Below are positions 12,397 to 24,268 of a stretch of 64,000 nt of DNA, in pieces. The DNA comes from Undaria pinnatifida. Lineage: Eukaryota; Sar; Phaeophyceae; Laminariales; Alariaceae. The notes beneath the pieces were generated by a model. It had not been told where the DNA came from, did not search any database, and saw nothing but the letters and a program-made list of their open reading frames with translations. Position 1 is the stretch's first letter. The number at the start of each line of letters is the position of its first letter. The stretch lies in the NCBI GenBank assembly GCA_012845835.1, contig JABAKD010000013.1, forward strand, positions 2,894,415 through 2,958,414, in the 5' to 3' direction. The translations under genes were made by a program, and so were the position numbers.

Positions 12397-12490
12397 TTGA
12401 ATTTCGGGTGACACAGCCGGGAGCTGGAAGGAAAGAAAGCCGGCGATTTAGTTTCAAAACTCTTGGGGGGGCTACCGTAGAACAACTCAA
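12397..12490 (+). pseudogene. Fossil coding fragment, plus-strand relative of 2952-3158
   Basis: The plus strand shares GTGACACAG, CCGGGAGCTGG, GCCGGCGATTT and TTGGGGGGGCTACCGTAGAAC, in order, with the sense strand of 2952-3158. It reads VTQPGAGRKES and then a LGGATVE-like end in a shifted context. Relative to the 3-kb copy it lacks about 18 nt between the first two blocks. It is too short and damaged to be a gene. Confidence 0.4.
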
Positions 12491-12529
12491 CAAAACTCGC
12501 TGGAAAGTTGGGAGGGGTCATCGGAGGTC

Positions 12530-15450
12530 GTCCAACTCTCGATAAACTGAATTGTAGTCGACTTGAAGCCGACGGCTACGGAAGGCGGGGTACCGCCTCG
12601 CTCACGACCACCCGCACGAGTGGCTATACCCCACACGGATAAAAAATGAAACAGGAGGTTATATTGGTGAAGCGTAGATTACCCTTCCATTTCGGATTCA
12701 TACCGCAAAGTTAAAGCAGCACGAGGGCTTACAACCATAAAGAAACAGGGGGCGGTCACTCACGCGAGGGGCCCCGAGCCACCTCTGCCGCGTCAACATA
12801 GTGATCAGCTACCGCGTGAAAGCTCTATCATAGAGGTATCATTTTTCGTCTGTTTTTGTTTGGGAATGGCGGAGCTCCTTCACCCAAAATCGTCCAAAAA
12901 AGGCCGTTTTGTTTTGCATGGTCCTCGTCGTGGCCCTGCACAATGGAATGGCTCGCTGATTAAATAGGGGTATCTATGTGTAGTGAACTTCTTTGTACTA
13001 ATAATAGTCAGATAATAATGTAAAATGGGCTGGTTCGAAAGCCTCCCAACTACGGCAATCCAGAAGCGCGAAGTAGGTTTGGCTTCGACTGCGTACGAGG
13101 TTGTGAGAGTATGCAGTTTATAGGTGGCGGGTTTCAGATTTGCCGGCCGTTCACAATTCGTAAAGAAAGGCTGTTATCACGCGTGGTGGCTGTAGACGAC
13201 GTACGCCATCCTACACTGGTATCAGAGCGTGGATCAACGTCTCAACTTCATTTTTTATTGATCATAGAGCGCCTGCGATTATCTGTGTCCACGACGACAA
13301 GCACGGCGCAAATTTGAGTTGTACCGTGACTACATGCGACGTGACGGTGACGGACACGTGTGGCAGAAAAAGCAATGCCATTTTTCATATACATAATTTT
13401 TTCCACCATTATTTGCTTTGATCAGTCGCGCATCATGAATATCTGTTGCGATAGATAGGGCAGCCATGTTTAGACCATTAAAAAAAAATGAACGCCCCAG
13501 GAGACGCCATTTGGCCCGGTTTTTTTATGGCTCGCTGCACGTCCTCTTGTCTTTAATTTCGGGTGGGAGCATGCATTCGTACTAGAATATATAGAGTACC
13601 CAGCTTCGGATATTTACCCTCGTACGGAAGACAACAATACCTATAGTGTGCTCGACGCTGCCCAAAAAAACTAAACCTACTGTTTCGCTACCCTTACGAT
13701 TTTGCGGTGGGCTGAACTGCATGATGGATGCAAAATAATGAAAGCGAATCCAAACCACTGCGTGTATGACGACACAAAACGCGGTTGATTTCGTCTAGAA
13801 CGAGAAATAGGCGTTTGGGGTGAGGGACGATTTTTGATCCGTCTTGCTTTTTCTTCCTTTTGGTATGTTTAGCGAAGATCATCGTAGACTAAATTCGGTA
13901 GTTGACCTTGCGGAGATATTTTCGTAGGTAGGATATGAACTCCGACACGGATTTTAAGACGAAATCGCCTTGTGGACTAGGCAATGTATTGCGCGATGTG
14001 ATATGGCGCGTTTTGATCCAGCGGTACATGTTCTGGATGTACGGACACATGGTTCTTCGTGAGATGGATTTAGCCAGCGATTTAAGGCGAGTTGTTGTTG
14101 AGTTCGAACGTTCGCCTCCGCCACGGTGTGTGTTCGGCGAGATGGTTAATGTAGACCGGTGGTTGAAGTTCGGCTGCTGGTGTGTGCGTTCGCGTTCACA
14201 CGTCAAAACAGCGTTTCGTGACAAACGTAGTAGTGGCCCGCGATCACAAGCACCTACCGTCCGCGTTTTTTTCCGCCAAGCGGGCTTACCGTAGCGGCCT
14301 CCTCCCCGCACAACTTCTCAATTTTAATATGGTTTGCGAAGTTCACCGTGGTAGTGTAAATGCGTGTCGGCAAGTTGTTGCACGTTCACGAAGTAGTTCG
14401 TCGCATGCTAAACCGATTGGGAGAGTCGGCAGGTAAGCCGTGAAGGGACAGCCTCAAATGCGGCGGCCCTCCAGACGCACATCTCTCATCCGGACGCAAG
14501 AACATAATTCCGACGTTACGTTATGGACGCCGCTCGTGGTAGGCGCACTAAGACTGTGTGCAGTTTTCCCCGTAACCCCCGGTTAGATATTTACCAACCA
14601 GTGTAAATTGTATCGACGCAATGTGGGGGGTGTTGACTGGAGTCCGGGGCGTGCCGGAGAGTGGGTTTCGACGAAGAAGTACGTAAGTATCGGCGACCGC
14701 GCGTATGCGGAGGAATTACCGACCGACAAACCTCCTAGCGGAGTTACTAGGCGCTGTGGTCACTGCGTGGGTTTTTATAGTGCACGCAAGCGATAGACCT
14801 GGGTACGATCGCCAACGTACTCTAATGCGCGGCGACAGGCAATCCGCAACTCAATGGATCTGTATGATTGTCGTCCGAAGCTCTCGCCTGATGGGTATAC
14901 ATGGCTGATCGCTGTGTAAATGGCTGATCGCTATACTATAATATTTTCATGGGGCACTGTGGAGGGGGGGAGAGTAGTTTTCTAATTTTTTGGACTTAAT
15001 GGCAAAATGCGCTTCAGCGTCGGCTGCTACGCTCAAGAGTATACAGTGCAGCTTAAGCGAAACAACGAAGACGAGCTGAACTCGCTTAGAGGAGGGACAC
15101 CTGTGATCTTACAACTAGTGTGGGGCGGATTGGGTGTGCTTGGTTAATATCAAGGCTGGCCATGCTTTGGCATGTAGACGAAATTCAGCGTGAAACGTAC
15201 TTGCACCAAAGCGTCTTAAGGCCTCCCCCAGTAGGTTGGGGCAATGTCGGGGGGGGAGGGTGGTGGGAGGGAGGGTTGGTTGGGGGGGGGTAGTCAAACA
15301 GGTCGAGGCAGTGGTGGAATGCGCTTCAGTGTCATCTATCTGCTACGTCTACTTGTGATAATATTGGGACCTGATTACCATGTCAAATTACGATCGTGTT
15401 TGGGTCACCAGTTTATGTGTTGAATAATCGACGTTAACTTCGAACTCATT
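12530..15450. other. No gene seen; one palindromic-motif copy
   Basis: No supported gene. TCACTCACGCGAGGGG at 12756-12771 is a diverged copy of the palindrome at 22921-22936. About 13889-14311 is open on both strands (119 plus and 140 minus codons) but resembles no family I know. A G-rich patch lies at 15240-15290. Confidence 0.35.
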
Positions 15451-15461
15451 CCGTATTTAAG

Positions 15462-16180
15462 TTGATTATGGTCTGGCCACGGGTGGCCGCGGGTGTTTTG
15501 GTGTGGATGTCGTGCGTATACCCGTGGGTGTCCGAGGACGTTGCCGCGGGCGCGGAAGTAGATGTTCGCGGACATCCGTGGGTCACTCCGCGGGTGTCCT
15601 CGGGTGTTTCTGCGGACGTCGGCGGGTGTGACCGTGGCCGTTAATGCGAGTGTGGACGCGGTCTGTGTCCTGTCCCCGGTCCGGGGGTGTCCGTGTACGT
15701 TTCCGTGGTGATGTCCGCGGCAGTTTCGTTATTATGTCCGCAGGTGTTCGTGGACGTTTCTGAGGTTATGTCCGCTGGTGTCCGTTTACATTTCCGTGGT
15801 TAAGTCCCCGGGTTGTTGTGGACGTTTGTGTGGATAAGCGGGGGTCCGTGGATGTTTCCATGGGTATGCTCCCGGGTGTCCGTGGACGGTTCGGTGTCCG
15901 CGGTCGTTTGTGGACGCTTTCTTGGGTATGTCCGCGGGTGTCCGCGGATATCCGCTGGTGTCCGTAGACGTTTTCTGCGTGTATGTCCGCGGGTGTCGGC
16001 GGATATTTCCGTGGGTGTCCTTGGATGTTTCTGTGGGTAAACCCGCGAGTTAGGGTTAGCGCGTCCGTGGATGTTTCTGGGGGCATGCCCACGGGTGTCT
16101 GCGGGTGTTTCCGTCGGTGATTCCGTGGACGTTCGATGGTGGCCGCGGCTGGCCGTGGGTGCTTCCGTCCGCATTGTCGT
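15462..16180 (+). repeat. GC-rich degenerate minisatellite
   Basis: The sequence is built from variants of GTCCGCGGGTGTCCGTGGACGTT with GTGGGTATG spacers, repeating every few tens of bases without a clean period. Several frames are open on both strands because the unit lacks stops. The minus-strand 222-codon frame over 15800-16468 reads as PRTY/HGNIHG-like repeats. I read this as minisatellite rather than a gene. Confidence 0.75.
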
Positions 16181-16254
16181 AGGCATTGCCATGGAAATTG
16201 CCGTGGCTTGTGTTATAGCGAGTGACATACGCCCCCAAGGAATTCCGCTCCTTG

Positions 16255-16400
16255 CCGCGGCATTCCACGGAAATCCGTGGAATGTCCGCGGAAGCAAGCG
16301 GAAAGTCCGCGGTAGTTCTCTGGAGTATCCGCGGTTCTCCGCGGAACGCCGTGGAGATTCGTGGACACTGTCGCGGAGCTCCACCAAGAAGTCGAAAAAT
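16255..16400 (+). repeat. CCGCGG-rich palindromic tract
   Basis: CCGCGG or CCGTGG recurs at least eight times in about 120 nt, so the tract is rich in short inverted repeats. The best is 16262-16283, with 10-nt arms (ATTCCACGGA / TCCGTGGAAT) around two bases. It adjoins the minisatellite and may be derived from it. Confidence 0.6.
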
Positions 16401-16419
16401 GTACTTCCCCATACCAAGC

Positions 16420-17150
16420 CCACCGTTTGTTGTTCAGCAGAGGATGGGCGAAGTCGTTTTTCGTCCACCTTTTTTGCATTCTAGACAAACGAGACAACAG
16501 ACACTACGCTTACACGAGGAAAACAGCTAACCCCAAGACTTGACAATACCCGCAGTATGTGCAGCGGGGGGGTCATGGCTTGATCGTCGTTTGTGTTGAG
16601 GATATCGGTAGGCGACGGTGAGTTATTATCGCGCTGTCTTAATGAACACGTACGGGGGCCATATTGGGCACCCGTTTCTGTTAGTTGTGAGAGGTTTAGT
16701 GTGGATGAGCGAGTGCCGAGTCCGCCACCCTGACGACGGGGGGGGTGGCAAGTTTCGCTCAGTAAAGTCGGAACAAATTGTTTGGAGTCGGTATGCACCA
16801 GAAGAAAGTCCCGCATATGCTTCTCGTGCGTTGCGGTAGGCATGTCTGTAAATATAATAATTCTGCAGGCAGCCGCGACGCGTCGTATTTTCCTAACTAG
16901 TGCGCTGAACCTGTCATTGGTCACATGGGTATTCGACCCATGGCGAAGTGAGGTTACTAGTCGCGTCTTTCCCCTAGACATGGACAGTGAGGTATGCACC
17001 CCGTCCGATGAGCATTAAATCATAACTAGCAATGCTGCTGAAGTATAGTTATCATAACATCGATGAAACGGCATTGCCGTAATACGCTCACGTGTAGCAG
17101 TAAAAGGCTTGCAAAGGTACTACATTAATCCAGGTATATAAATACGTCAA
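16420..17150. other. No gene seen
   Basis: No supported gene. A minus-strand 172-codon frame (16481-16999) has no recognisable domain and is overlapped by plus-strand frames. Confidence 0.35.
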
Positions 17151-17159
17151 CAGAACTAC

Positions 17160-20110
17160 ATCAGTGTTCGATACTGATTGCGTGTAGAAGTGAAAGGTAT
17201 GCATCTCGCAGATGTGGGGGTAAAATACGGGGGGTCTGAGCGGCTGTGGTGGTTGCCGGCCGCTGCACTCGGTTTATGAATAAGTGCGGAGAGAATGAAT
17301 GTGACACACATGAGACGAGGGAACGATGCCATGGCGCTGGTCAACGGTGCAACCAACACCATGACGTACTTACTTCATGCTCGCAAGTGAGCCATCATAT
17401 GCATTCGCGGTCAACCCGATGTCCGTCCGCTTGTAATATCTGTGCCAGTACGGGTCGCGCATGAACGTTCGTCACCTTCTTTCGCTGTATGTTGCTAAAG
17501 CCTAGTAATGAGGTGCCTATTGTCAGTATGTAGCCTCGTCATCACTTACCCTATCATTGTTCGGGTGAGCAGGGATGCCCAACATACAGCAACACACCTC
17601 GCACAGTCCATAAATACGTACTAGTGGTCTCGCAAGGGAAAGCGAAAGCACGTCAGTTCTTGCTATTGGTCTGCTCGATATGACATGCCACCAACTCTGA
17701 TGCTCGGTTTACCCGATGCCCCCTCGCGTAGCCGACTCCACGAGCTCCGATACTAGTTCTACATGAGGCTCGGCGCAACAAAAAAAAAATAAACAAACAA
17801 ACGGTGCGTAGCAGTCGTGCACATGTCCTCATCTAGAAGACAAGTCGAGGACATACCCTATCAATAGGATACGTAGGTATGTACCCTCGCCGTCGCATGG
17901 TTGCATCATAGGTGCGTGTAGATGCTCGAAGTTGTGTGACCCGTGCAATATGTATAGTAGGCGCGGCGCTGTATTACGTGGGTGATAGGCGCCTACCGTA
18001 TATTATGATGTGTATGCTTTCGTCATCGCATATCCGCCATGTTAGCGTACACAGATTATCGGCGCATGCATTTCTCGCAGGCTCTTACAGCTTGGTTGCA
18101 TGCAGATGCTCGAGGTTTGGTTCGCCTACAGCAGCATATGTATATGACTATGTAGTAGAGGCGCTGGTAGCCGTACATGTATTTAATGTGCTCTTGCAGT
18201 CGTACATTTACTACCACATTGGTGTGCTTTCAGGATCATACGGTATATATATATGCTCCCCATCGCATATGCTCTGCACGGCGTAAGCTCGCTTGTAGTC
18301 GTACAGGGATGCCCGCCGTTCACCATGACGATCGATAGGTGTGCTCACCGAGTCATCCCCCGGTAGGGGCTGCACTGTTTGCGCTAAAAAGTCGCTGGGC
18401 GATTGATTTTTTCATGTGCGAAACTGCCGGTACCATCACATACCCTCGAAATATGCCTATTCAAATACTTTGTTCAACCAGCTGGACTTAACTTCCCTGT
18501 CTGTTTAATCTGCCATACCTCCCGTCCAGCTCAGGTTCGGCCGTACGTAGCCCGCGCACCACTCTTGATGTTTAAGGCATGCAGGATCGACGAAGGCGAA
18601 CGCGCACCTGACAGACCTTTGAGGGGTGCATGCGGGTGGTCTGACCGGCTGTGGGTGTCACCATCCATGCCGCGAGCTCGAGTATAAGACGATGGAAGAA
18701 TGTGACTGATACGAGAGAAACGGCACCAGAGTGCCGTCCGCGCAATCCACCCCACGAACTCTGCCTTACCCCCCAACCAGCTATGAGATGCATCCGTGGT
18801 CTACTAGTGGCCCGTCCGTATCAAATAACGTGCGTGTACTGGCATGTGCTTGAAGTAGGGCCGCAATGTTCGCCGATAATTGCTTGCCGGGTGCTGACGT
18901 CTATCTGGAAGCATGTAATTATGTGCACCCGTCACAACATGGTCGTAGTCGCATGTAGATGCTAAACGGTTGTCTACACATGTGACAAAACATTACTCGT
19001 ACATGGATGCTCTTGAGCATCGTGATTTATTCGGTATAGTGTGGATCATCCTCATTGCATGCTCGACAGGACGTACATAATTTCGTGACTGCTTATGGTT
19101 GCACGTTGAGGCTTAACGTCCACACTACGCGTGGGCACCTACGCTCCCTCGCACATATACGTAAACGCTTTCCAAGGTACGTACAAATAGATACATGGAT
19201 TAGCGACGCTAGCATAAAATGTGGGTACCAGGAGTACTCACACTACAGCACCATTGCTTGCACACATCGTGGCATCAAAATGACTGTCACCTACCATTGT
19301 GTGCGTAATTACGTGTTCTCGCCATCACATGCATGCTCGTCTGGGAATGCATGTATACATACACGGACTCTAGATGGCAGTTGGAGCAGATGAATGCGTG
19401 TTGCTTACCAGGTGCGTCAATTATTAACGCGCGCCATCACATGCACGCTCGATAGGGCGTGAATACTTATGGATATGGGTGCTCGGCGCTTGTTCGCAGT
19501 GTGGGTACCTGTAGTCGAACATGGATACTCGATACACATAGTAGTCGGGCATGCATGGATTCTCCACGCTCGTTCGTAGTATATATGTGGGTGCTTGTAG
19601 ACGTACTCTTACATGAATGCTTGTCGCCTACCATGTGCGTAAGTATGTATGCTCTTCGTCACATGTGTGTTAGCAAAACGTAGAATAGTATGTACAGGTT
19701 CGCATGTCAGTACAATGTGCCTGACCCCTATCCCAACAGTATTCTTATTATGTATACGCCACCGTATCTATCGAGGAAAAAGACCCGCCCTCGTGATCAT
19801 GCACTTGTATATGCGGACGCCCACCGGCGCATTCGCACGTAGATATACACAAGCTTGCATGATCGACGAACACCAGAAGCGGTCAACGTCGCTTGTATGG
19901 TCAACCAACAATGGAGTCGCTCTGGCTCACCTCGAGCAGGCACGTCGCACTCCTAGGTGAGACTTATGCTAACCCGAACTAAATCTCATTCTATAGGACG
20001 CGCATGTAATTGGAGCATGCTCGATAATATTCATAAGACCAGATCGGTTTCTGCCGTCCGATTTACCTCCCCTCCAGCCCCTGTTCGGTCGCCGCCCGTG
20101 CATATCCCTT
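17160..20110 (+). repeat. Decayed satellite-like region
   Basis: Words such as GATGCTCG, TAGTCGTACATG, CATGCATGCTCG and CCATCACATGCA recur at irregular 80-110-nt steps, especially from 17880 to 19690. Larger echoes are also visible. About 17210-17350 resembles 18620-18740 (GGTCTGA.CGGCTGTGG, then AATGTGAC.CA..ACGAG). About 18500-18560 resembles 20050-20110. No coding sequence is supported. Confidence 0.5.
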
Positions 20111-23100
20111 GTTATGATAGTGCCGCGGATGAGTGACACAAAGGCGACCGGAAACTCCGAGAGCGTGAGCGGAAGGCACCGGCACAATGCGCTGTAGGTC
20201 CGGGGCACGGTGTTGCGAATACGCAAAAATAAAAACAAGCGGGCACAACAGCGCCACAACGCCGCGATCCAGAGACCGCCGGTCAGTGCGCGCGTCGCAG
20301 GGGGCGACCTCGTCCTCGCCGGGGAGAGCGACAGCTCACCCAATCGGCAGGGAATGAAACCAAAGCCAGATCATGATAGGTGTGGACCGGCCCGTGGACG
20401 GCGGCGAAGGTTGTCTCTAAGGGCTTCATCCATGTCGGGGTGGGACAGAAGGGAGGAAACGGCCAGTCGGCGTGGTAAATAGACCGAAAACACTGCGGAA
20501 ATAACCAAAGCCGTACGACGAGGGCGCATATCTGGTTGTTTGCCCCGGGCTTGTTTACCATTTCTCTTCGTCGTATTGCAACGTCCGCTTGCCCAATAAC
20601 CACTGCAAATAAACGACGGCGTCAAAAATGGCAACATGTGCGGTTTGGAGGGGGGTCGGAGTTGTAGGCGGGACCCTTGTCGACCTCTGGTTTGTGGTGG
20701 TGTTTTCTAGTTGTTCTTGTATGCATTTTCGTGGAGAAAATCGTGTGAAAGGGGAAGACCGAGCGAATGCCGCTCAATACAAACAGACAACAGACCGGTC
20801 GATGCCCCTACTTCGAGGGGTAGGAACAAGCAGTATTTTCAGGGCGCGATTGTTCTCTGCTTTGCCTGTAGCGGCGTAGATTTGAAAAAGACATATCGAG
20901 GGGGGTCGCTTTTACGTTTCGCTCTGAGAACGAATATGGTTGGAGTGCCATACACCGTTCTACTTTGAGGGGGCACGGCGAGTAGGCATCTCCGGTCGTA
21001 GTCGTTCATGCTACAGAGGGGTCCGGCTAAGGCTCTCGTGGCTGACGTTGGGGGTTTTGCATGCTTGGTCTTCGAGATCCCCGTGGGGTTTAACACCATA
21101 TTCGTTGTTGTTGGTAGTTTTGTTTTTGCGGCTTGTCTGGTTGTTTGTTTTTTTAGGGGGCGGACAGGCCTTGGCGCGCTTCTGAAAATTCCGTGTGAAG
21201 ACTACGGTCGCCACCCTGATAGTTGCTCTGATTGCCAGACGGTTTGGCCGGAAAGTTCTGCTTCAGGCGTGGCCTTATGCACTCCACGTTAGGGGGGTGA
21301 AGGTTCTCTGACCTGTTTCCTCGTACCAGCGTCTTTCACAGTAGGTTGTACGAGTAGGTGCTGTTCACTGGGCGTTGATGTTCGGATATCAACACGCGGC
21401 GTCGTTGCTTTACGATCTCTCCCGCCCACCGAGGTGGATTGACCGTGTGCTACGGGTCAGTAGGGTCGATTAGCAACTTTTGGGAATTGTTGACGTCGCT
21501 GAGGTTTCCTGCAAAGCGAAAGAACCGGAACCCTGTATTATTAACGGGTTCAGTCGTGTCCGTTTAACGCGATTTTAGGATCGCGTTTTGTTGACGGCCC
21601 CGTGAACAACCAGGGCCTTTGCCACCATCCAATCGTCTTGGTACATCTAGAGGGGTTTTCCGCTTGTCGAGGAAGTCTATAAGAGGTCCACAACATCTGC
21701 TGCGCTGCTATCATTGCTAGTATAATCGAGCGAGTGTGACATAATAGGGGAGAGCGTGTTATACACACTCCGCCCTTCTGGTGTGTTTAAACCGGTGCGC
21801 CAGGGTGTGTACCTCAACATTACGGGATAAGACGAGCGCACAGTGTGGGAGGAAAGAAGGTACGCGTAGTGAACATCCAGATAGGTTCTAGAAGGCTTTC
21901 GCTCCGTTAGTGAGTAAATGGCGCATGTAGTGCGCGTGCTGGGGCGGTGGTGGGGGGGGGGAGTCCTAACGGAATGACCGGGTTTTCTCCCCTCAGCCTT
22001 GGATGCGGTATGTAACATATTGGGTCCACCGTCCGGGATAATGCGTGGCAGGCCATAGCCGGCCAAGGAGCGTGGGTGGATGTCACGGCGGTGGTTTCCA
22101 GTACGTTAAGTCTGCGGGGTTTTCAGAGCTTGTCTCACGGCCCAGGCTAGCACGACGTTTTGGCTGTACATGGAGCGTCACGAACTCTCAGTCACAAAGA
22201 GTTTCGCTGGTTGTCGTATTCGAGGAAACCCACGGAGTACACAAGACGACAAGGTGTTACGAGCGGTGACTCAGTTACTTCTGGGAAGTGGAGCATCGAC
22301 CCCCGAGCACCCCCTTCTTTTCTCCTCCTTGGATCGTTCAGCCGCCCTGCGCAAGAAGGCTACTGATTGCGACAGAGCAAGAGCTCGCAGAGGCTAATGG
22401 ACAGCATGCTGCAGGGAAAAAATATTGTGCAGGTGGCAGTCTTTTGCATGAACTAGGAAAAGCTTGAGAGCTTTTATGAGGATACGGGGTTGTGCTACAG
22501 CGGGCATCACAGGAGATGTACAGGATGCGTGGATCTGGAATCTGAATTTTTCCATGTTCCAAATGTGAAGAAATATTATATATAGCAGGTCTGAGAGGCA
22601 GGGACTGCCACTCCATCATGGACGATGCAGACACAGCTCGACGCTGTAACAGTTGTACTCGCTTCATCCATGACCATGGTTGGAAGACCGTAGACCTGCC
22701 GTATACCCTCGCATCCATTACAATGCCAGGGAGGGGGAAATGTCCGATTTCACCAACCAGGCCGATATTGCGTGCAGCTCAGATAATGGTCCAGGGAGGG
22801 TGGGAGGAGCGAGGCGGCGGATATGTCATGCCTTTGTGGTGCGGCGTCTTCCCATCGGGGTTACATTTCGAAAACTTTCATCACCACTAAGGAAAGCCTA
22901 TCACCGCATGGAACGGGGGGTCACTCGCGCGAGTGATTCCGAGCCAATGAAAGCAAAACGGCCCCGAAAAGAGAGAGCCTTCTCGTAGCATTGGCCTCGC
23001 CGCTACCTACGTTTCACCTGGTAGATGGACACCGTGTTGCGTAAAGTCTACCAAATACCTGACAAAAGACAAGTCGACGCTAAAAGCAATACTTTGCGAT

Positions 23101-24268
23101 GTTTTACAGATTACACTGATGTCGGCTAAGCACACTCCCCGTGCATCAATGAACCTTTTTGGAGTCTCCATGTACTTGGAAAATGATCCACGCATCGGTT
23201 TTCTACTCGGGGCAAGGGAAATGACCCACTACTTTGCCGTCAACACACCGGGGAACGAAGGAATACGTATTTCTCGCATATCTCGCCACCGTTATGGGTC
23301 TGTTTTCCGATCGTCGATGATGCGCTACCACCATTGTACATGTGCAAAGCGGTTTCACACTCTTTACATCGTAGAGCGTAGTTCAAACCTGCCGTAGTAC
23401 GCTGCCTTGGTGTCGCAGCGGTCGAACGGAAAGTGTCCCACTCAACTTCAAGCGACAACCGAGTCGGGTTTCTCCGACATATGTCATACCTGAGAGAACC
23501 CTCAACACGTCTATGGTGAGCGCGCTCGAAAGACCACAGCATTCGCGTGTGTGGGAAACTGGTGATCCCAGTGAATTTCGAGCACACTACCCATACCATC
23601 GCTCTCCATTCTGCACACTACCCATACCGTCACACTCCATTCTGCCATCCCTCGCTATCGCTTTGCGACCGGTGTTCGCATCCTTGAGGCTCCACCGAAG
23701 GGTTGTAGCGTGATGAAGAAAGCGGACAATAAAGATACGCAACTGACTACTGAGAAGTAGTTTTCATATCGTGCCGGGTAGGTCGTAACCGTATACCCGT
23801 CACTAGGCACACGGCCGCCACCTGTCACTGGTGCAGTAGTAACAGTACACTCTTATGTTTGAGGCACTCACAATATCACGGCGCCCTCGCGATTTGGTTG
23901 CCCCAGTGCTCGCCGTATAAGGGGTTTAAAAGAATGTTCGAACAGTACACTCCCCGATTCGCCTGAAACACTTCGAACGCATATAATAAACCTAGTCCTC
24001 GCACCCACAAACCAAAAACAAAATATAAATCCATGTGGATCTTGCAGCATATTACTACGACTACACCAAACACAGCCCCAGAGTACTCACATTCCTAGTG
24101 TTACTACCCTCCGAAACGATGTTGCAGTTTCAAGCCCCGATTTTTACGTACTATCGACTGATACCTCCGGGGTATCGTTGTCGAGAAGTAGACCATACCG
24201 ATATCGAATTGGCAGGTTCTGTTATCCGTTCAACACATGGTGGTTGCCGTAGTAGCCTATCTCGTCCA
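20111..24268. other. No gene seen; one perfect palindrome
   Basis: No supported gene. Short open frames near 21.0, 22.3 and 22.7 kb match no family I recognise. The perfect palindrome at 22921-22936 is listed separately. The last 200 nt lie just downstream of the FNIP-like gene and would hold its 3' end; no polyadenylation signal stands out. Confidence 0.35.
22921..22936. promoter_or_regulatory. 16-nt perfect palindrome (TCACTCGCGCGAGTGA)
   Basis: This is a perfect 16-nt inverted repeat. Near-copies lie at 34930-34945 (TCACTCGCGCGAATGA), 35090-35105 (TCACTTGCGCGAGAAT) and 12756-12771 (TCACTCACGCGAGGGG). It may be a protein-binding site or the relic of a repeat end. The function is unknown and the type label is only a placeholder. 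Confidence 0.3.

Noticed and set aside
13889-14311. Overlapping 119- and 140-codon frames on opposite strands
   Set aside because: No recognisable domain, splice context or second copy in the window. Two-strand openness is expected by chance in GC-rich stretches.
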